From: Distichodus sexfasciatus
Lineage: Eukaryota; Chordata; Actinopteri; Characiformes; Distichodontidae
Assembly: GCA_032718565.1 (NCBI GenBank)
Contig: JAVGVS010000007.1
Location: 4,411,413-4,475,412 of the forward strand
Reading direction: 5' to 3'
DNA length: 64,000 nucleotides
In this document: one piece after another, positions 35,926 through 48,572 of the stretch
Layout of the letters: every line of letters begins with the position of its first letter
Numbering within the stretch: the stretch's first letter is position 1
The notes under the pieces: model-generated
What the model saw: only the letters and a program-made list of their open reading frames with translations
Databases searched by the model: none
What the model was told of the DNA's origin: nothing
Program-made: the position numbers and the translations under genes

Positions 35926-37571
35926 TACCTGCTGATTATGTCCTGCAGATCAGTTTTCCTTTTCCTCTCTTCTTCGACTGCTTGCAAGAGGCTGTGAAAA
36001 GTACCTTTCGCATCCAGCTCAACCATAACATCCATCAACGCATGAGCTGCAAACTCCCTTCAAAATGAACATTCATCACAAAGTTCTCAATAAGCCACTT
36101 TCTGCTGAAGACAAACTGCTGAAAATACATCACCGTGAGAACCATTAGTAAAGCAGAATGGTAAACTGGCACTATAATGTCGGTTTCAATAAGAAATAAT
36201 ATGTGATATTCAGCTATATTTATAAACTTCTAGAATTGAATTACCATTGTTCTTAAAAGGGCATTAATTAAAATAGATTAGACAAAATATATATGGTATA
36301 ATTAATTTTTATTTTATGTCAAAGGTATATTTCGAAGCCAATTTGAGTTTAGTGTCCAGGCGCACACCTGTCCCTCTGCACCTTGACAAGGTGGTCAGAG
36401 AAAAGCGGCATCATCAGGACACGATTGAGTTGCTTTGGGGCTGAGCAAATCTTGCGTGTGGTCTCAGACAGGACCGGGTCCCTGGCACGTATGGGGCATG
36501 ATGTTACGCAACACGACCAGCTGGTCAACGCAGTCCTCCAGCACGGCATTAACCCGCGCCAACTCCACCGCCGAGAACAGCAGCGCCATCGAGCGGCTCC
36601 GGATCACAACTCACAATCTCAACTCCTGCCCAACGAAGTCCACGAACCTGTCTGCGCTACGTTAATACAGAACAGGTTCTTGGAAGATTGTGAGAACATA
36701 ATGAACATCTGGAAAAGGGGGGAGTGGGTGGAGCAGCGATTACGAAATGATGCAAAGGAGCGCCGTTGTATGACGTCACCACGAGATACCATCATCATAA
36801 ATGGAACACATAGGCGTTTAATACAAAGGGGCATTTATTAGTAATGTGTTAGTATGTAATGTTTTTAAGTAAAACACAACCATATCGTAAGGTTTGTTTT
36901 GTATCCCATTATCCCATTTCTTTTTGAATTTTGAAACATCATGCATTGATTGTTCACTAAGATACCAAATGGATGCTAAATCGCAACAAATTGGATTAAA
37001 AAAAAAAAACTAATAAACTTACTAAAACGATCCAACAAAACCGTAAACTAACTTTTTATTGTTTCTGCCATACTACTTTTGCAAGAAATTATAACATACA
37101 TTCCGCGTATTATGCTTTAAATTTAGAGAGAGAGAGAGAGTCAAGTATTGATTATATAAAAAAAGACTGTCAAAATAACTGACACAAATAACGGTAATGC
37201 GACGAGAATCTTGAAACTCAACAAAACTAGGCCTTCGCGCATACCTTCACTTTGAAAGACATTAAAAAATAAGCACGTCGCACAAAGGATATGCCCAGTT
37301 TTCAATGTTCTAAAACGTAATTTTGTGATGCTTAGTTTGTAGTTACATTAGACACATTTGCTTTCCTTTAGTCACAGCTGCTGTGTTCAGAGATGCAATC
37401 ATTTTTACAGTCCACTAAACGGCGCTGTTAACTAACGCTAACACATTTCACAACACAGGGAGTTGAAACTAATAGCTGTGTTTCGACGGCTGCTGCTTCA
37501 GGTTTTTATACCATATACCAGATATTCCCCATTCAGTATACTATTATTATTGTTGTTGTTGCTGTTGTTGT

Positions 37572-37748
<177 letters not shown>

Positions 37749-39289
37749 AAACACTAATAACCTGTGTACTCCAGAAATTCAAAATGACCTAAAAGCAAAT
37801 TTGCCAATAAGTAACATTCAATTTGAGAAATATCAATAAAAGAAGCATAATACTGACAGGGTATTCTGTGCAATCTGTTTCTGTACTTTTTAATATTGTC
37901 TATGATTCCAACAAGACAGGTAAAGCGACCGATGCGGGATTTTAACCCAAGACAACATATATGACTGTGACTTGCAGAATATTATTCAATTTACATTGTT
38001 AAAAACAGGTAAATATAATATAATCCATATATAAACGTTGTGGTATGAATACCTAACACCTTTTTACAATTATATTTAGCTAAAAACGGTGTGCTCTTGA
38101 AATTAAATATGACCTTAAAACAAATGACAATAAATATTATTCAAATTGAGAATTGTTACGTCAAAAAACATTGTAAAAAAATAAATTTTAATAGTCATTT
38201 TTCTGATTTTCCTGTCCAAACCGACCCGACCAAGTCGTTATTCATAATTAGGACATCATCCTGCAAGTGATCACACAAGAAAGAAGCAGCCAATTGTTTT
38301 TATCTGCCAAAATATTGGAATTGCAATTATAATCATTCGGTAAATTCAACTCCAAAATATAATTGGTTTTAACTGTATTGACAGACTGGTTTCCACACAC
38401 AGTAGGGCATTTGATTTACATTTCGTAACAGATTCTGCAGTCCACCAGATGACGCCCTTAAACTATCATGACAACACATCATACGTTGCATTTATTTTTG
38501 TGTAACTTGCACAGTCCTAGAAAGAACCAGGGTATATTTCACAACATGTTGTACCTATATAAATATGTATGCGACAAATGAAGAATCTTAAATCTGTTGA
38601 ATTACGTATATACGTGGTGGCATTTTGCGATAGTGTCCACTAGATGACGCTGTAAGACAAAAAAATCAATCGTTGGCTGCACCTGCTCATCACTACAAAA
38701 CTATGTTACTGAGATTAAGTCAAGTGTTCAAGTTATATATCAAGTGTCATGTTATATAATCTGGTATAGGGTGTCCCAGGACCACGGTGCAACATATTTA
38801 CACAAAGAACTATACACAGACTAGACTAGAGTCAAGATTATAGTGAGGCTATATATAGGTTTATACATAAGGTTTATGTGTAAAATGTATAAAACATCAG
38901 CATGTGTTGGACTGACAGTAATTACTACAGTAGCTAATGATTAGAGTAACTAAATGAAGGCGTCAAACATTTACGATGCTGTGTTGGCTATAGTTGCCAG
39001 TTGGACGTGTTTTGCTGCTTTTTTTGTTGTTGTTGTTTGGTTGGTCGGTTTTTTCGTTAAGCAACAATTCGTTTCATAGTTTCATGCCCTTTCCACACAC
39101 CGTGGCAAAACTATTGTGATCAGATTTAAGTTTGCGAAAAAGGAGCGGGGTTTGTTGTACATGTGGCACCATGGCCATTCCTTTCGCCCTCCTCTTACTC
39201 ACTTCCACTCGATTAATGCAGTAAGACTGTAAGCAAATAACTAGTTTAGGAAAGGCCAGGGAAACGCAACGCAAATTCAATGTCAGAAT

Positions 39290-39935
39290 GTTTGCCACTA
39301 AGGTTCCTCACTGGCCTTCCCAAAAAACATTAGACAGCTGCAGCTCGTCCAGAACGCTGCTGCCGATTCTGACTAAAGACAAGAAAAATCTGAGCATATC
39401 ACACAGTCCTCCAGGTCACTGGCTTCCAGTTACATTTAGAATTGATTTTAAAGTACTTTTACTGACATGTAAATCACTCAATGGCCTAGGACCTAAATAC
39501 ATTGCAGACATGTCACTGGATATAAACCTAACAGACAGCTCAGATCATAGGATCGAGTCAGTTAGAAATACCAAGGGTTCACACAAACAAGGGGAATCCG
39601 CTTTTAGCTATTATGCTGCCTGCAGTTGGAATCAGCTTCCAGAAGAGATCAAATGTTCTAAAATATTAGCTACATTTAAATCTAGACTCAAAACTCATCT
39701 GTTTAGCTGTACATTTACTGAATGAGCACTGTGCTTAAATCGAACTGATTGCATTCTGTTTAACTGTCTTGAACCCTATTTTAAATCAATTTTTAAATCA
39801 TTTGTTGTGATCATTGTTTTTATGATTATTGTTTTTTATTATTGTTTTATGATTATTCTACTTCCTTTTATGTAAAACACTTTGAATTACCTCTATTATT
39901 GTAAATGTGCTATATAAATAAGTACCTTGCCTTGC
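39290..39935 (+). mobile_element. L2-like LINE 3' fragment
   Basis: The frame to 39725 reads HWLPVTFRIDFKVLLLTCKS, LNGLGPKYIADM, ESAFSYYAACSWNQLPEEIK and LATFKSRLKTHLF, a typical L2 reverse transcriptase tail. The 3' end is TGCTATATAAATAAGTACC plus TTGCC units. 5'-truncated. Confidence 0.88.
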
Positions 39936-41239
39936 CCTAGGTAGAATGAAATCGAGGCGATTTTAGGATCACGGCCGGACATTTTAGGTCTTAAAAAGCG
40001 GCCGTGTCCGGGGAAAAGAGGACGTCTGGTCACCCTCGGCAAAACGCTACATCGTTACAAAAACAACTAGTATTTTTTCTCTCAGTTACCGGGTGTTTAA
40101 AAAGACACCACTACTGAGAATTCGCAACTGGGACTGACATCCTACCGTGCCTAACGCTCGTTCATCATAGCGTCCTCTTGGCAGCTATGAGATGGAGTCG
40201 GGAGGATGGAGTCACTTTGGAGAATATGGAAGCAAGAATCCGTGGTCATGAAACTGCTTCGATGTAGTTAGCTACTTTTTCTACGTTGTCTGTAGTGGAG
40301 CTAACTACTATATATACGCAAAACGGTAGCTTGGCTATAGCTTATCTACTTTTAATGATATTAACTTGTAACTTTAAAAGCTCCTGTTTAAAAGTAGCTT
40401 GCCCAACACTGCATAACTGTATTATACAGACCAATATTCCCGCAAAACACGGCGTTCCGGTGTTTCTTAACGGCCACCTCAGTCAAGCAAAGAAACAAAA
40501 CATATGACGTCATCGATGTCGCTGTAACAATGCAATATTTTATTATACGTTGTATTAAAATGACATCACTGAAGCGCACTTTGAATATAGCAGCTACAGT
40601 TCCTGTGTAACGCTACGTTAAGTAAACGAGGCCAAAATTAACACTGAAAGCAACAAAAACAGACAGTAAGCTTGAGTTAGGTTACTGCAATACTGCACGA
40701 CAATTGTTCGCAATGGAAAGCAGGCCTACACAATGCATCGTATTAGGATGCACATGATTATAAATGGAGTTTGAGAAACCTTGTATGATGTAGACACTGC
40801 GAACCAAGTGTTATGCCAGATAACCCTCGGTCGGCTTTGATTGTCTAAGCACGTGTGTTATACTTGAATCATAACTTGTAAAATTAAGTTTATTCTTATG
40901 TTCAAACTTCACGTGTAGATTTTACAAAAGTGAAAGCAGACAACGTTAAAAGGATTATTATGTCCAAAGATATGGAATATGCTAAGCCCCGTTGAGATTT
41001 TAATAACTATTTTTTAAAAATATTATCTATAGTTAGCTAACATCCACAGAGGGTTTGTTTTACTTAACAGTACAGCTGCATGATTCTGTTATATTTTAAT
41101 GTTATTTTAATAGTAAAAGCACATGCTTTGGTCCCTGCTTTTCCTGGTTAGGGTTTGAAATCATGGAACGCCAAATAGTGCAGACGTGAAAGAGCAGAGA
41201 ATTCAATGGAGGTGGAGGGCGAAGATCCAGGAGCCTGAG

Positions 41240-44200
41240 ATGATACCAATTCCAGAACGGCGGTGAGTAGAAGGAGTATACGTATGTGAGCTTCTGTAAG
41301 TTGCGGGTAGCAGGTGCTCTGGAAACCATCATGGTTTAATAGGGAAATTAGACATTGAATTGTTTAGGGTTTATATCAAAGGGTTTTGGTCTACATGTGC
41401 TACAGTGTCTGAGTACAATAAACACAAATCCCATAGCTCTATCCTGAAGCATTTTCCATATTTAGAAATGCACACAGTGTTATAAACTCAGTTTGTTTTA
41501 AAGTATTTGTGTTATTACAGTGTATTTAATGCTCTAGGCAGCATTTTCCTGGCCTGTACTCATGTCAACATTATGCATCACATCTGCCAAGTTTATCCAG
41601 CAACACAATACTATTCTACTGTATTACTTGTAGTGATTTGTTTTCTTTCAGACTCAGTCTTCTGAATATACATTTGTTTTTACAGCGTTTGTGATTTAAG
41701 GCAGTTCTGTGAGCAGTTAACTGAAGAAAAAGAAAAGCTGCTCTCTGAAGTGGCCTTTGCCCAGGAGGAGTTTGAAAAGTCCAAAGTCATCCAACAGAAG
41801 TGTGAGGAGGACTATGGAGTGGCTCTAGAAATAATCACGCAGGTAGTCCAAATGCTGACTTTTAGTTGCCCTTACAAAGCAGATCACTAAGACAAGCAGA
41901 GGTTATATTTTATCATCAAAAGTTACAATAATGCTTTTGTAACCCTGGTGCCCAGAAATAATAATTTGTATTTAGTTTTTTGTGTGGTTACCAGGAATGT
42001 ATGCAAATATTATTGCTTATTAAAAATATTTCTTAGATTGTTTCACTTTTCACAATTACAGTGAAAGTTTCAGAAACTGCAAATATAACATATATGACTC
42101 TTTGAAAGGAGTGTAAAGAAAATCGTGGCATAAAGAAACTTGTGGCATAACCCTTTGTGGCTATAAAGGTATTACAGTGATTCAAAGTGCCTAGTGGGTA
42201 TGATGAGCTGAAATTTTTGAAAATCTGAGACTTAGATGTTTACGTAATACACAATTGTTTTGGCAATTCAACGCTGCAGTTAGAGAGTGAACTTTATGCA
42301 TGGAAAAATGACTACTGCCAAGAAGTACACTTAGTGGAGACCCATGAGAAGTCATTGAAAGAGCTACAGGCCAAGGAGGAGTCCCGTCACGGAGAGACAA
42401 AAAAACTGATTGTGCAAATACAGCAGAATGAAAAGGATCAGCAGAGGATGAAGCAACAGCTTCAGAAACAGAAAATTAAGGAGTTGATGGGAATTACGCG
42501 TGCAGTTTAAATTTTAGTTAATGACTGCTGTGATTTCCTATCCGCTCTAGCACAAACAATATTGAATGGCTAATGTCCCTTTAAATACAAGATCAAAAAA
42601 CACTGCATCAACAAAATGTTCCTCTGTGCTTTATATGTGCCTGGACAGACCCTAATTGATAGCGTCACGAAAATTATGAACCAGCTGAAAGTACGCAACA
42701 CAAAACTGCAGGAGGAAAAGGAAGAAAAGCTACTCACCCTGGAGAACATCTGCATGATCTCGAACAACGAGACACAGAACTAAAGGTTGACATAGACACA
42801 TAGCCAAAAACAGACTTGCATGCAGACCCCTCCATATTTCTTCTCTCTTACCCCCTCTTTCTTTTTCCTTCTCTTTGTCTGAACCAACTGTTAGTTAGGT
42901 GATAGTTAGATAGAACTGTTAGTAGATGCCATTTTTAATGGATGTTATAGTTTACTCTTAAAATAATAATAATAATAAAAAAATTAAGAACCCACCAGGC
43001 TATATTAATGTGTGTATGTGTGAGTGGTGCAGCTGAAGGAAAAGGAGCTGATTCACCTGAAACGAGAGGACATTCTCAACAAGAAGATGATGGAAGAGAC
43101 CCAGAAGAAGGTCATGTTGCTGGAGCAAAACAAAATGGACCTAGAACAAGAGCAGAAACGGATGGAGAATCAGATATTATCCCTGATGAAAGGCAAGACA
43201 ACTCACCCACCCCCAAAGCACTTAAAGACAGGGATGAGAAGAGTCCATCCTAAACACAGAGGGACTTAACCCTAACATTTATATGACTTCATTAAAAAAG
43301 ACTGAATCTTGCTAAAAGAAAAGTATTTTTCCTGGACAGAAATTTTTATTTTTTACTAGACGCTAAAAACTACTTTGGCAAATGTTGGTATAGTGAGAAA
43401 CTGAACTGGCACTAGATAAATGGATGGAAACATACTGATCACCATCGAGCCACACTTGTCGATTGAAATTCCACAATCCACGTTATATTCCACAGAAAGG
43501 GATATTATGAGGAAAGAGTGGGAGGATGATAAGAGGGAGACACACAAAGTGCTTAAGGACAGAGACATCCTCCATAAGGTATGACTCTGAAACAAGTGGA
43601 CAGACTGTCTAAGTGAGATCTCAGTCAGTCTCACAGTCTTACAGGAAAGTATAAATTATTATTTGTATTATACAGTCATACTTCATACATCAATCTGTCT
43701 TGTAATTATAAATAAGCTATTCAAGATTCAAGATTCTTTATTTGTCACATGCAAGTTATACATGTACAAAATGCAGTGACTGCAATTAGGCAGAATTAAA
43801 AAATATTAAATATAATTGAAAATTAATATAATATAATATAATATAATATAATATAATATAACATAAGCTATAGTTCCAAATGAGGAGCCTTGTAAGAGAA
43901 ACATTATCTGCACTGCTATGAATATGTTTCTCTAAAAAGCTTTCTGTGTGTTCCTTCAGAAATATATGAAGATGGTCGAAGCCGAAGAGGCACAGATGAA
44001 TTTGGGAAAGCTCGGGAGTCTGACAAAAATGACTCTAAATGAGGAACTTCTGAACTGCAAACAGGAAGTCCAGAAACAGCATACAGTCATCACAAAACTA
44101 TGTAAACAGAACGACAATAACCTCAATGAGATCAGCAAGCTTAAAGACAAAGTAAACAGTAAATACATGGACATGTGCATAGATACACACACTATTCTGA

Positions 44201-47200
44201 ATCCACCCTGTCCCACTTAGAATATTGTTTTTGCAAATATTTTGGAATTCTCAGACTCTCATATCAAAGATTAAACGTTATGCTGTAATTTCAGTCAGTC
44301 ACAAATCTGGCACTGAATTAGATGATTGACATTAAATACATTTTTCAAGGGACTATACTGAAAAACACGTTTTTCTCTCTCCCTCTTGTCCCTTTTTCAT
44401 TGACAGGCTAATCGGCAATTGGAGGAAATTAAAGTTCTGGAAATGAAGGTCTTTAAATACAAGGAGACTATTGCTGACACAGAGAACAAGCTGAAAATGA
44501 AACACAACCAATATATGGATGTTGTCTCTGAGCTCAAAAACTGCAGACAAAAGCTGTTAGTGGCTGAGGTGACCTCTTCTTTTGGTTATAACCTTTGAGC
44601 AGGGGTGGGCACTTCCGGTCCTGGAGGGCCAGTGTCCTGGAGGTTTTCCATCATACTTAATTTTAGAACATTCACACCTGGTCTCAGGTAGATAATCACC
44701 AGAAGATATTCATCAGGTCGGATGGAAAACCTGCAGGACACCGGCCCTCCAGGACCGGAAGTGCCCACACCTGCCTTTGAGGCTACAGGAATTATTTAAT
44801 TATGTGAAGTCAGATTTTGTGTTTGAACGTTTCTTGTTTGATAATCCTTTTTTCTGTTTGTAGGGAAAGATCATTGAATTGAATCAAAAGATCAAGACTT
44901 TGGAAAGTAATCAGGAGCAGCTCAGACAGGAACTTGCTTGCACAAACACAGCACTGCTCAAAGAGCAAAATGTTGTAAAGACAGCAGAGAAGAGGAAAAA
45001 TTCTCTTAAGGTGCACAGCTACTAGTTTATCCTTTGCAGTCATGTTTTCAACCTCAGACAAAATGGAAGCAGTAGAATAAACTTTCCTAACATTTGAATT
45101 TACTAGTTTCAACTTTATCTTAACTGCTTGTAACTTCTGTTACAATTGTAAGTTACAAGTTTGTTGTTAGACCTGATCATTGTGTCTTTACTCCTGCTGC
45201 AAATTCATGTTCCTTTTATTCTTGTCTTTTTTCATGTAGTTCTTACAAATGCATGCTCTTCTTCTGCTCAGTCTTGGACCATATCACTGGAAAACTGCTC
45301 CAATCCATAACCTGCTCTCTAATCTCTTTTCCTGACTTTCATGTTGATTTTTGTCATTTCTTGGTCCTTAAATTTGCACCCCCATACAGCTCCTTCAAAC
45401 TGGAACTTGAACTTGTCCTTACGCTTTTGTAGGTTGAGCTTCAGATGACAAAGCTCTGTGTCCAGGAGAGCAATGAACTGATTGAAAAACAGAAACTTGA
45501 GAAAATCCAACTGCAGAAAACCATAGCAGACATTAAAACTGACCTATTGTCAAAGAAGAAAGAATTGGAGAGGGTAAAATGAAAGGAGAGACTGTGTGTG
45601 TACAGTATATCTGTGTGCATTATCATGTTACAGATCAGATGCTTATTTTTTATTTTTATTTCATTTTAATTTTTTGGTCAAGGGTGTCAAAGCGCTGGAC
45701 TTGGTCAAGATACAGTTGATGCAGAAGAACACTGAGCTATCTTTGCTCTCTGACAAGATCCTCAACCAGCAAACTTTACTGGATAAGACTGAGTTACAAT
45801 ACAACCAGAGGCTGGAGGACATTCGGTTCCTCAAGCTGGAGATTATGGACTTGACCAGGCACAAGAAGGTCCTTACCAAGACTGCCTCCAACGTGAAAGA
45901 CCTCAGGTGCGATTGGCTTGGGAGATATCACTGCCACAACCTGCAGTCTCAGGAGCTGTAAACCTACATTTTTGATTCGCAAAATTATAAAATACAATCA
46001 GATTTAAGAGATTTAAGATGAGGTATTACTAGAAACGTGTGAATTGGCAGTTTGTAATATAATTCAAAAACACATTTACATTGACAGTATTTAGGATACA
46101 CTCTTTTCCACAGCGGCTTCCAGTTCCTAATAAAAGCGACAGTCTTCTTAGAGCAACTTCGGGTTGAAGGCCTTGCTCAAGGGTCCAGTAGTGGTTCCTC
46201 AACCCCTCATCTTAATATCACCAATACAAGGTTTCAGTCACTTAGACTCTCAATTTCACACAACTATGTCGTTGCAGACGCAACTGCTTTTTCACATTGC
46301 TGGGTTTGTCTTCCGAAAAAATGAAAGTCACACAGTTATGAACTACATCATCTTTGCTGCCTCAACCAGCAGTGATGTGTGCCTCTATATTTGCACAATT
46401 TGCCTACATTATGTAACACAATCTAACGTTACATGCTTATTAGATGATAGCTCTAGAATGGATGCAAACGCATTCCAGCATGCAGTGCACTACATGGGAA
46501 ACATGCTGCACTGGAGATGCGGTGATTACACCATCACTCTGTGATGGTTTGGTTAATAACAAATTAGTATTAAGGCAATGTTTTGATCTTTGGCTGCAGA
46601 CTTGAGAATTCTCGCATGCACCAGGAGCTATTCAAAGAGCAAGCGAAGCGTAAAGAGATTGAGGACCAGCTTCCGATGAATGAACATCGGTGGAGGAGAC
46701 TGAAGGTATGTGGGTGTATAGTTACTATTCTGCTGTTGTTTTCGTGTCTTTCTGTCACATTCAGTCTGATTTTCTCTGCAGGGGAATGACCCAGATACAT
46801 ATGAGCTGATCGAGGAGATTCGCACTCTTCATCAGCGGCTGATAAAAACAACAGAAGAGTTAGTAAAGAAAAGCCAGCTGCTGGAGGTAAATACGCCACT
46901 TATTCCCTACTTTTAAAAGATGCTTAAAAAAAGCTTAGTTCTCTAATGCGTTTGAATAAATATTTGCAATTTCATTGTACTCTAACTATTCTTATATGAT
47001 ATTCTTTCCATTTTTCTTCTTTTTTGTACTCTTCTTCTGACATTTACATTTTATAAACTATTTTTATTCTGCTGCTGTAAAGCATATTAAATAACCTGTG
47101 TGTGTGATGTGCTATATAAATAAACTTGTCCACTTCTCAATGAAAAATTCACCTTGCCCTATTTAACATCCCAGTAGTGCTATGTGCCATCCATAGCCAC

Positions 47201-48572
47201 GGGACTTGGAAATAATTGCTGTGTTTAATCACATAGCACAGCCTTTGTATTAATCTCTTTCTCTATCTACCTCTCTATCTGTGTGTGTATAGGAGAAGGA
47301 AATAGAGTGTTTGGAGCTGAAGCAGACAGTGGCTCGTCTGCCTGGTCCAAAAGCAGCAGAACAGCTTCTGTCATATAAAAAAGCCCTGCACAAGAGAAAT
47401 CAACAGATCAAGGTATTCTAAGTTTCTCTTTGTGTGAACAAGACAAGACAATCAAGTTATATATTATTATATAGGTTGTATACAACAATAACTAGGCTGC
47501 TGTATTTAATGTAGTTTAAAGACTTGAAAAACCATATAAGGATTTTTTCCCCTAAATAATGTGAGTGGTTCCTACCCCTTTAAAAAACATATTTGAAAAA
47601 TGTCTGTCTTAAATAATGTGTGTGGTTCATACCTCTTTATCAAAAAGAAGGTACTTGAGGGAAGAGTAAATTCTGATCCTCACTGTGAAAATTAACATTC
47701 GCTCTGTCATGGTGTAGTGACAGGGATGCTGTTCTATTTTAAAAGATAATTCAGAATGAAAAATGCTCCTAAAAGATCCTGCCATATATTTCTTAAAAGT
47801 TGTAGTTTTTGAATGTCATAGTCATCCTGATTTTAATGTAAATTACTAAAAGAGTTAAGAACCACAATTGTGTAAGTGTTGTCTCCCATTGCTTTGCATT
47901 CCCAGGGGCTTAATGCTGAAGTAAACATGTACAGGTCCAAGATGCAAGAATTTGACCTACAAGCTACAGAAAACATGGAAATATCAGATTCAACAGAGCA
48001 GAAGTCAGTGACCCAGGTAAGAGAGAAGAGGTGTGATTGCTGAACTGTTTAGGTGCATCTCTAATGTTTAATGTGATTTGGGTGTCAAAAGGCAGTACAT
48101 AGGGTGTAAGAATTAATAACAATTAATAGCCATAATAGTACGTCTTTCTTTATGTATGGTTCCCAGGGGCATAATACTGAGGTTAGCATGTACAGGAGTA
48201 AGATGCGTGAATGTAACCTACGAGTTAAAGAACACACAGAAGTTTCGTTAAGTTCAGCAGAGCATAAAGCCCAGGTAAGAAAAGGGGAGGTTGTTTACAA
48301 AATCTAAAAACTCCTTTCGATTCATCTACATTACGGGTACCACTTTACCGTTGCATTTAGATTATCTGTATTATGTTACTCGTAGCAGGAAAATAGCAAC
48401 TGTTTCCCACTGATCAGAATGATGATAATTTTTCTTGCTGTAACAAAATGGGAGGTGGTTTATGTGATTATATTTCTGTTTTTTCCCTCTCTGTTCTTCT
48501 CAGGTGGAAGAAGAGGAGTCCCTCCATGATGAGCCAGGCAATGATGATGGTTCAACTGACCAACAAACATAG
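41240..48572 (+). CDS. CFAP58-like coiled-coil gene, copy A (two lesions, possible pseudogene)
   Basis: CFAP58 is a coiled-coil protein of cilia and sperm flagella. The 17 exons are: 41240-41262 (candidate start MIPIPERR), 41686-41842, 42280-42474, 42649-42785, 43033-43192, 43496-43578, 43960-44151, 44407-44568, 44864-45010, 45433-45573, 45683-45906, 46600-46705, 46782-46886, 47293-47412, 47906-48016, 48167-48274 and 48504-48572. The C-terminal half matches CFAP58 closely: QYNQRLEDIRFLKLEI, NEHRWRRLK, DPDTYELIEEIRTLHQRL, ARLPGPKAAEQL and AEVNMY. About 180 N-terminal residues of the canonical protein are missing. Exon 3 has AT instead of GT at its donor (42475). Exon 4 lacks one base near 42738, shifting out of the family frame to TAA at 42781. 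Exons 5-17 are fully open. This is a paralog, so no symbol is given. Confidence 0.85.
43033..43192 (+). CDS. CFAP58-like A exon 5 with a GC splice donor
   Basis: The exon reads LKEKELIHLKREDILNKK and ends QILSLMK. The only donor that keeps phase with the next exon (43496, EKWEDDK-type coiled coil) is AAAG|GCAAGA, a GC-AG intron with otherwise strong consensus. Reading on instead gives a Pro/Lys-rich tail and a stop at 43267. The inverted copy B has the same AAAG|GCAAG at the equivalent place. Confidence 0.78.
43725..43795 (-). mobile_element. LINE 3' terminal fragment in a CFAP58-like A intron
   Basis: The minus strand gives TGACAAATAAAGAATCTTGA followed by repeated ATCTTGA units, the same 3' end as the LINE at 60.3 kb. 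A (TATAA)n tract follows at 43826-43861. Confidence 0.65.
44600..44773. mobile_element. hAT-type foldback MITE with perfect 8-base target duplication
   Basis: The ends CAGGGGTGGGCACTTCCGG and CCGGAAGTGCCCACACCTG are inverted repeats with extended hairpin homology (CCTGGAGGGCC against GGCCCTCCAGG). CCTTTGAG occurs on both sides (44592-44599 and 44774-44781). It lies in the intron after CFAP58-like A exon 8. Confidence 0.85.
47040..47135 (+). mobile_element. L2-like LINE 3' tail fragment
   Basis: TGTGCTATATAAATAAACTTG, preceded by A/T-rich sequence, is a typical L2 3' end. It lies within the intron before CFAP58-like A exon 14. Confidence 0.5.
47906..48274 (+). CDS. CFAP58-like A exons 15 and 16, a tandem exon duplication
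   Basis: Exon 15 (GLNAEVNMYRSKMQEFDLQ, 37 codons) and exon 16 (GHNTEVSMYRSKMRECNLR, 36 codons) are clearly copies of each other. Each starts right after CCCAG, each is phase 0-0, and they lie 150 bases apart. CFAP58 itself has one such ELNMYE segment. A short acidic last exon (48504-48572) follows. Confidence 0.88.

Larger units (their letters stand above)
32634..36600 (-). pseudogene. iqcg: iqcg/drc9 copy 1, syntenic with lrch3, disrupted by a nonsense codon and a frameshift
   Basis: IQCG (DRC9) is an IQ-motif coiled-coil subunit of the nexin-dynein regulatory complex in motile cilia and sperm tails. Exons in transcript order are 36600-36366, 36057-35929, 35076-34995, 34757-34596, 34504-34439, 33742-33611, 32972-32871 and 32720-32634. 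Lengths match copy 2 exactly for 129, 82, 162, 66, 132 and 102 bases. The N-terminal part has AVLEDCVDQL, close to mammalian IQCG. The C terminus has a weakened IQ motif (IHAWWKTIQMKKGLGPYKK) and a lysine-rich tail. Lesions: in-frame TAG at 35057-35055, and a 1-base frame change near 36470-36495 inside the first listed exon. Splice sites look intact. A minus-strand AATAAA lies at 32601-32596. This is probably a recent pseudogene unless the lesions are assembly errors. Confidence 0.82.

Noticed and set aside
36383..36841. A 152-codon plus-strand frame opposite the iqcg copy-1 first listed exon.
   Set aside because: Antisense shadow of a GC-rich exon. The minus strand carries the recognisable family sequence.
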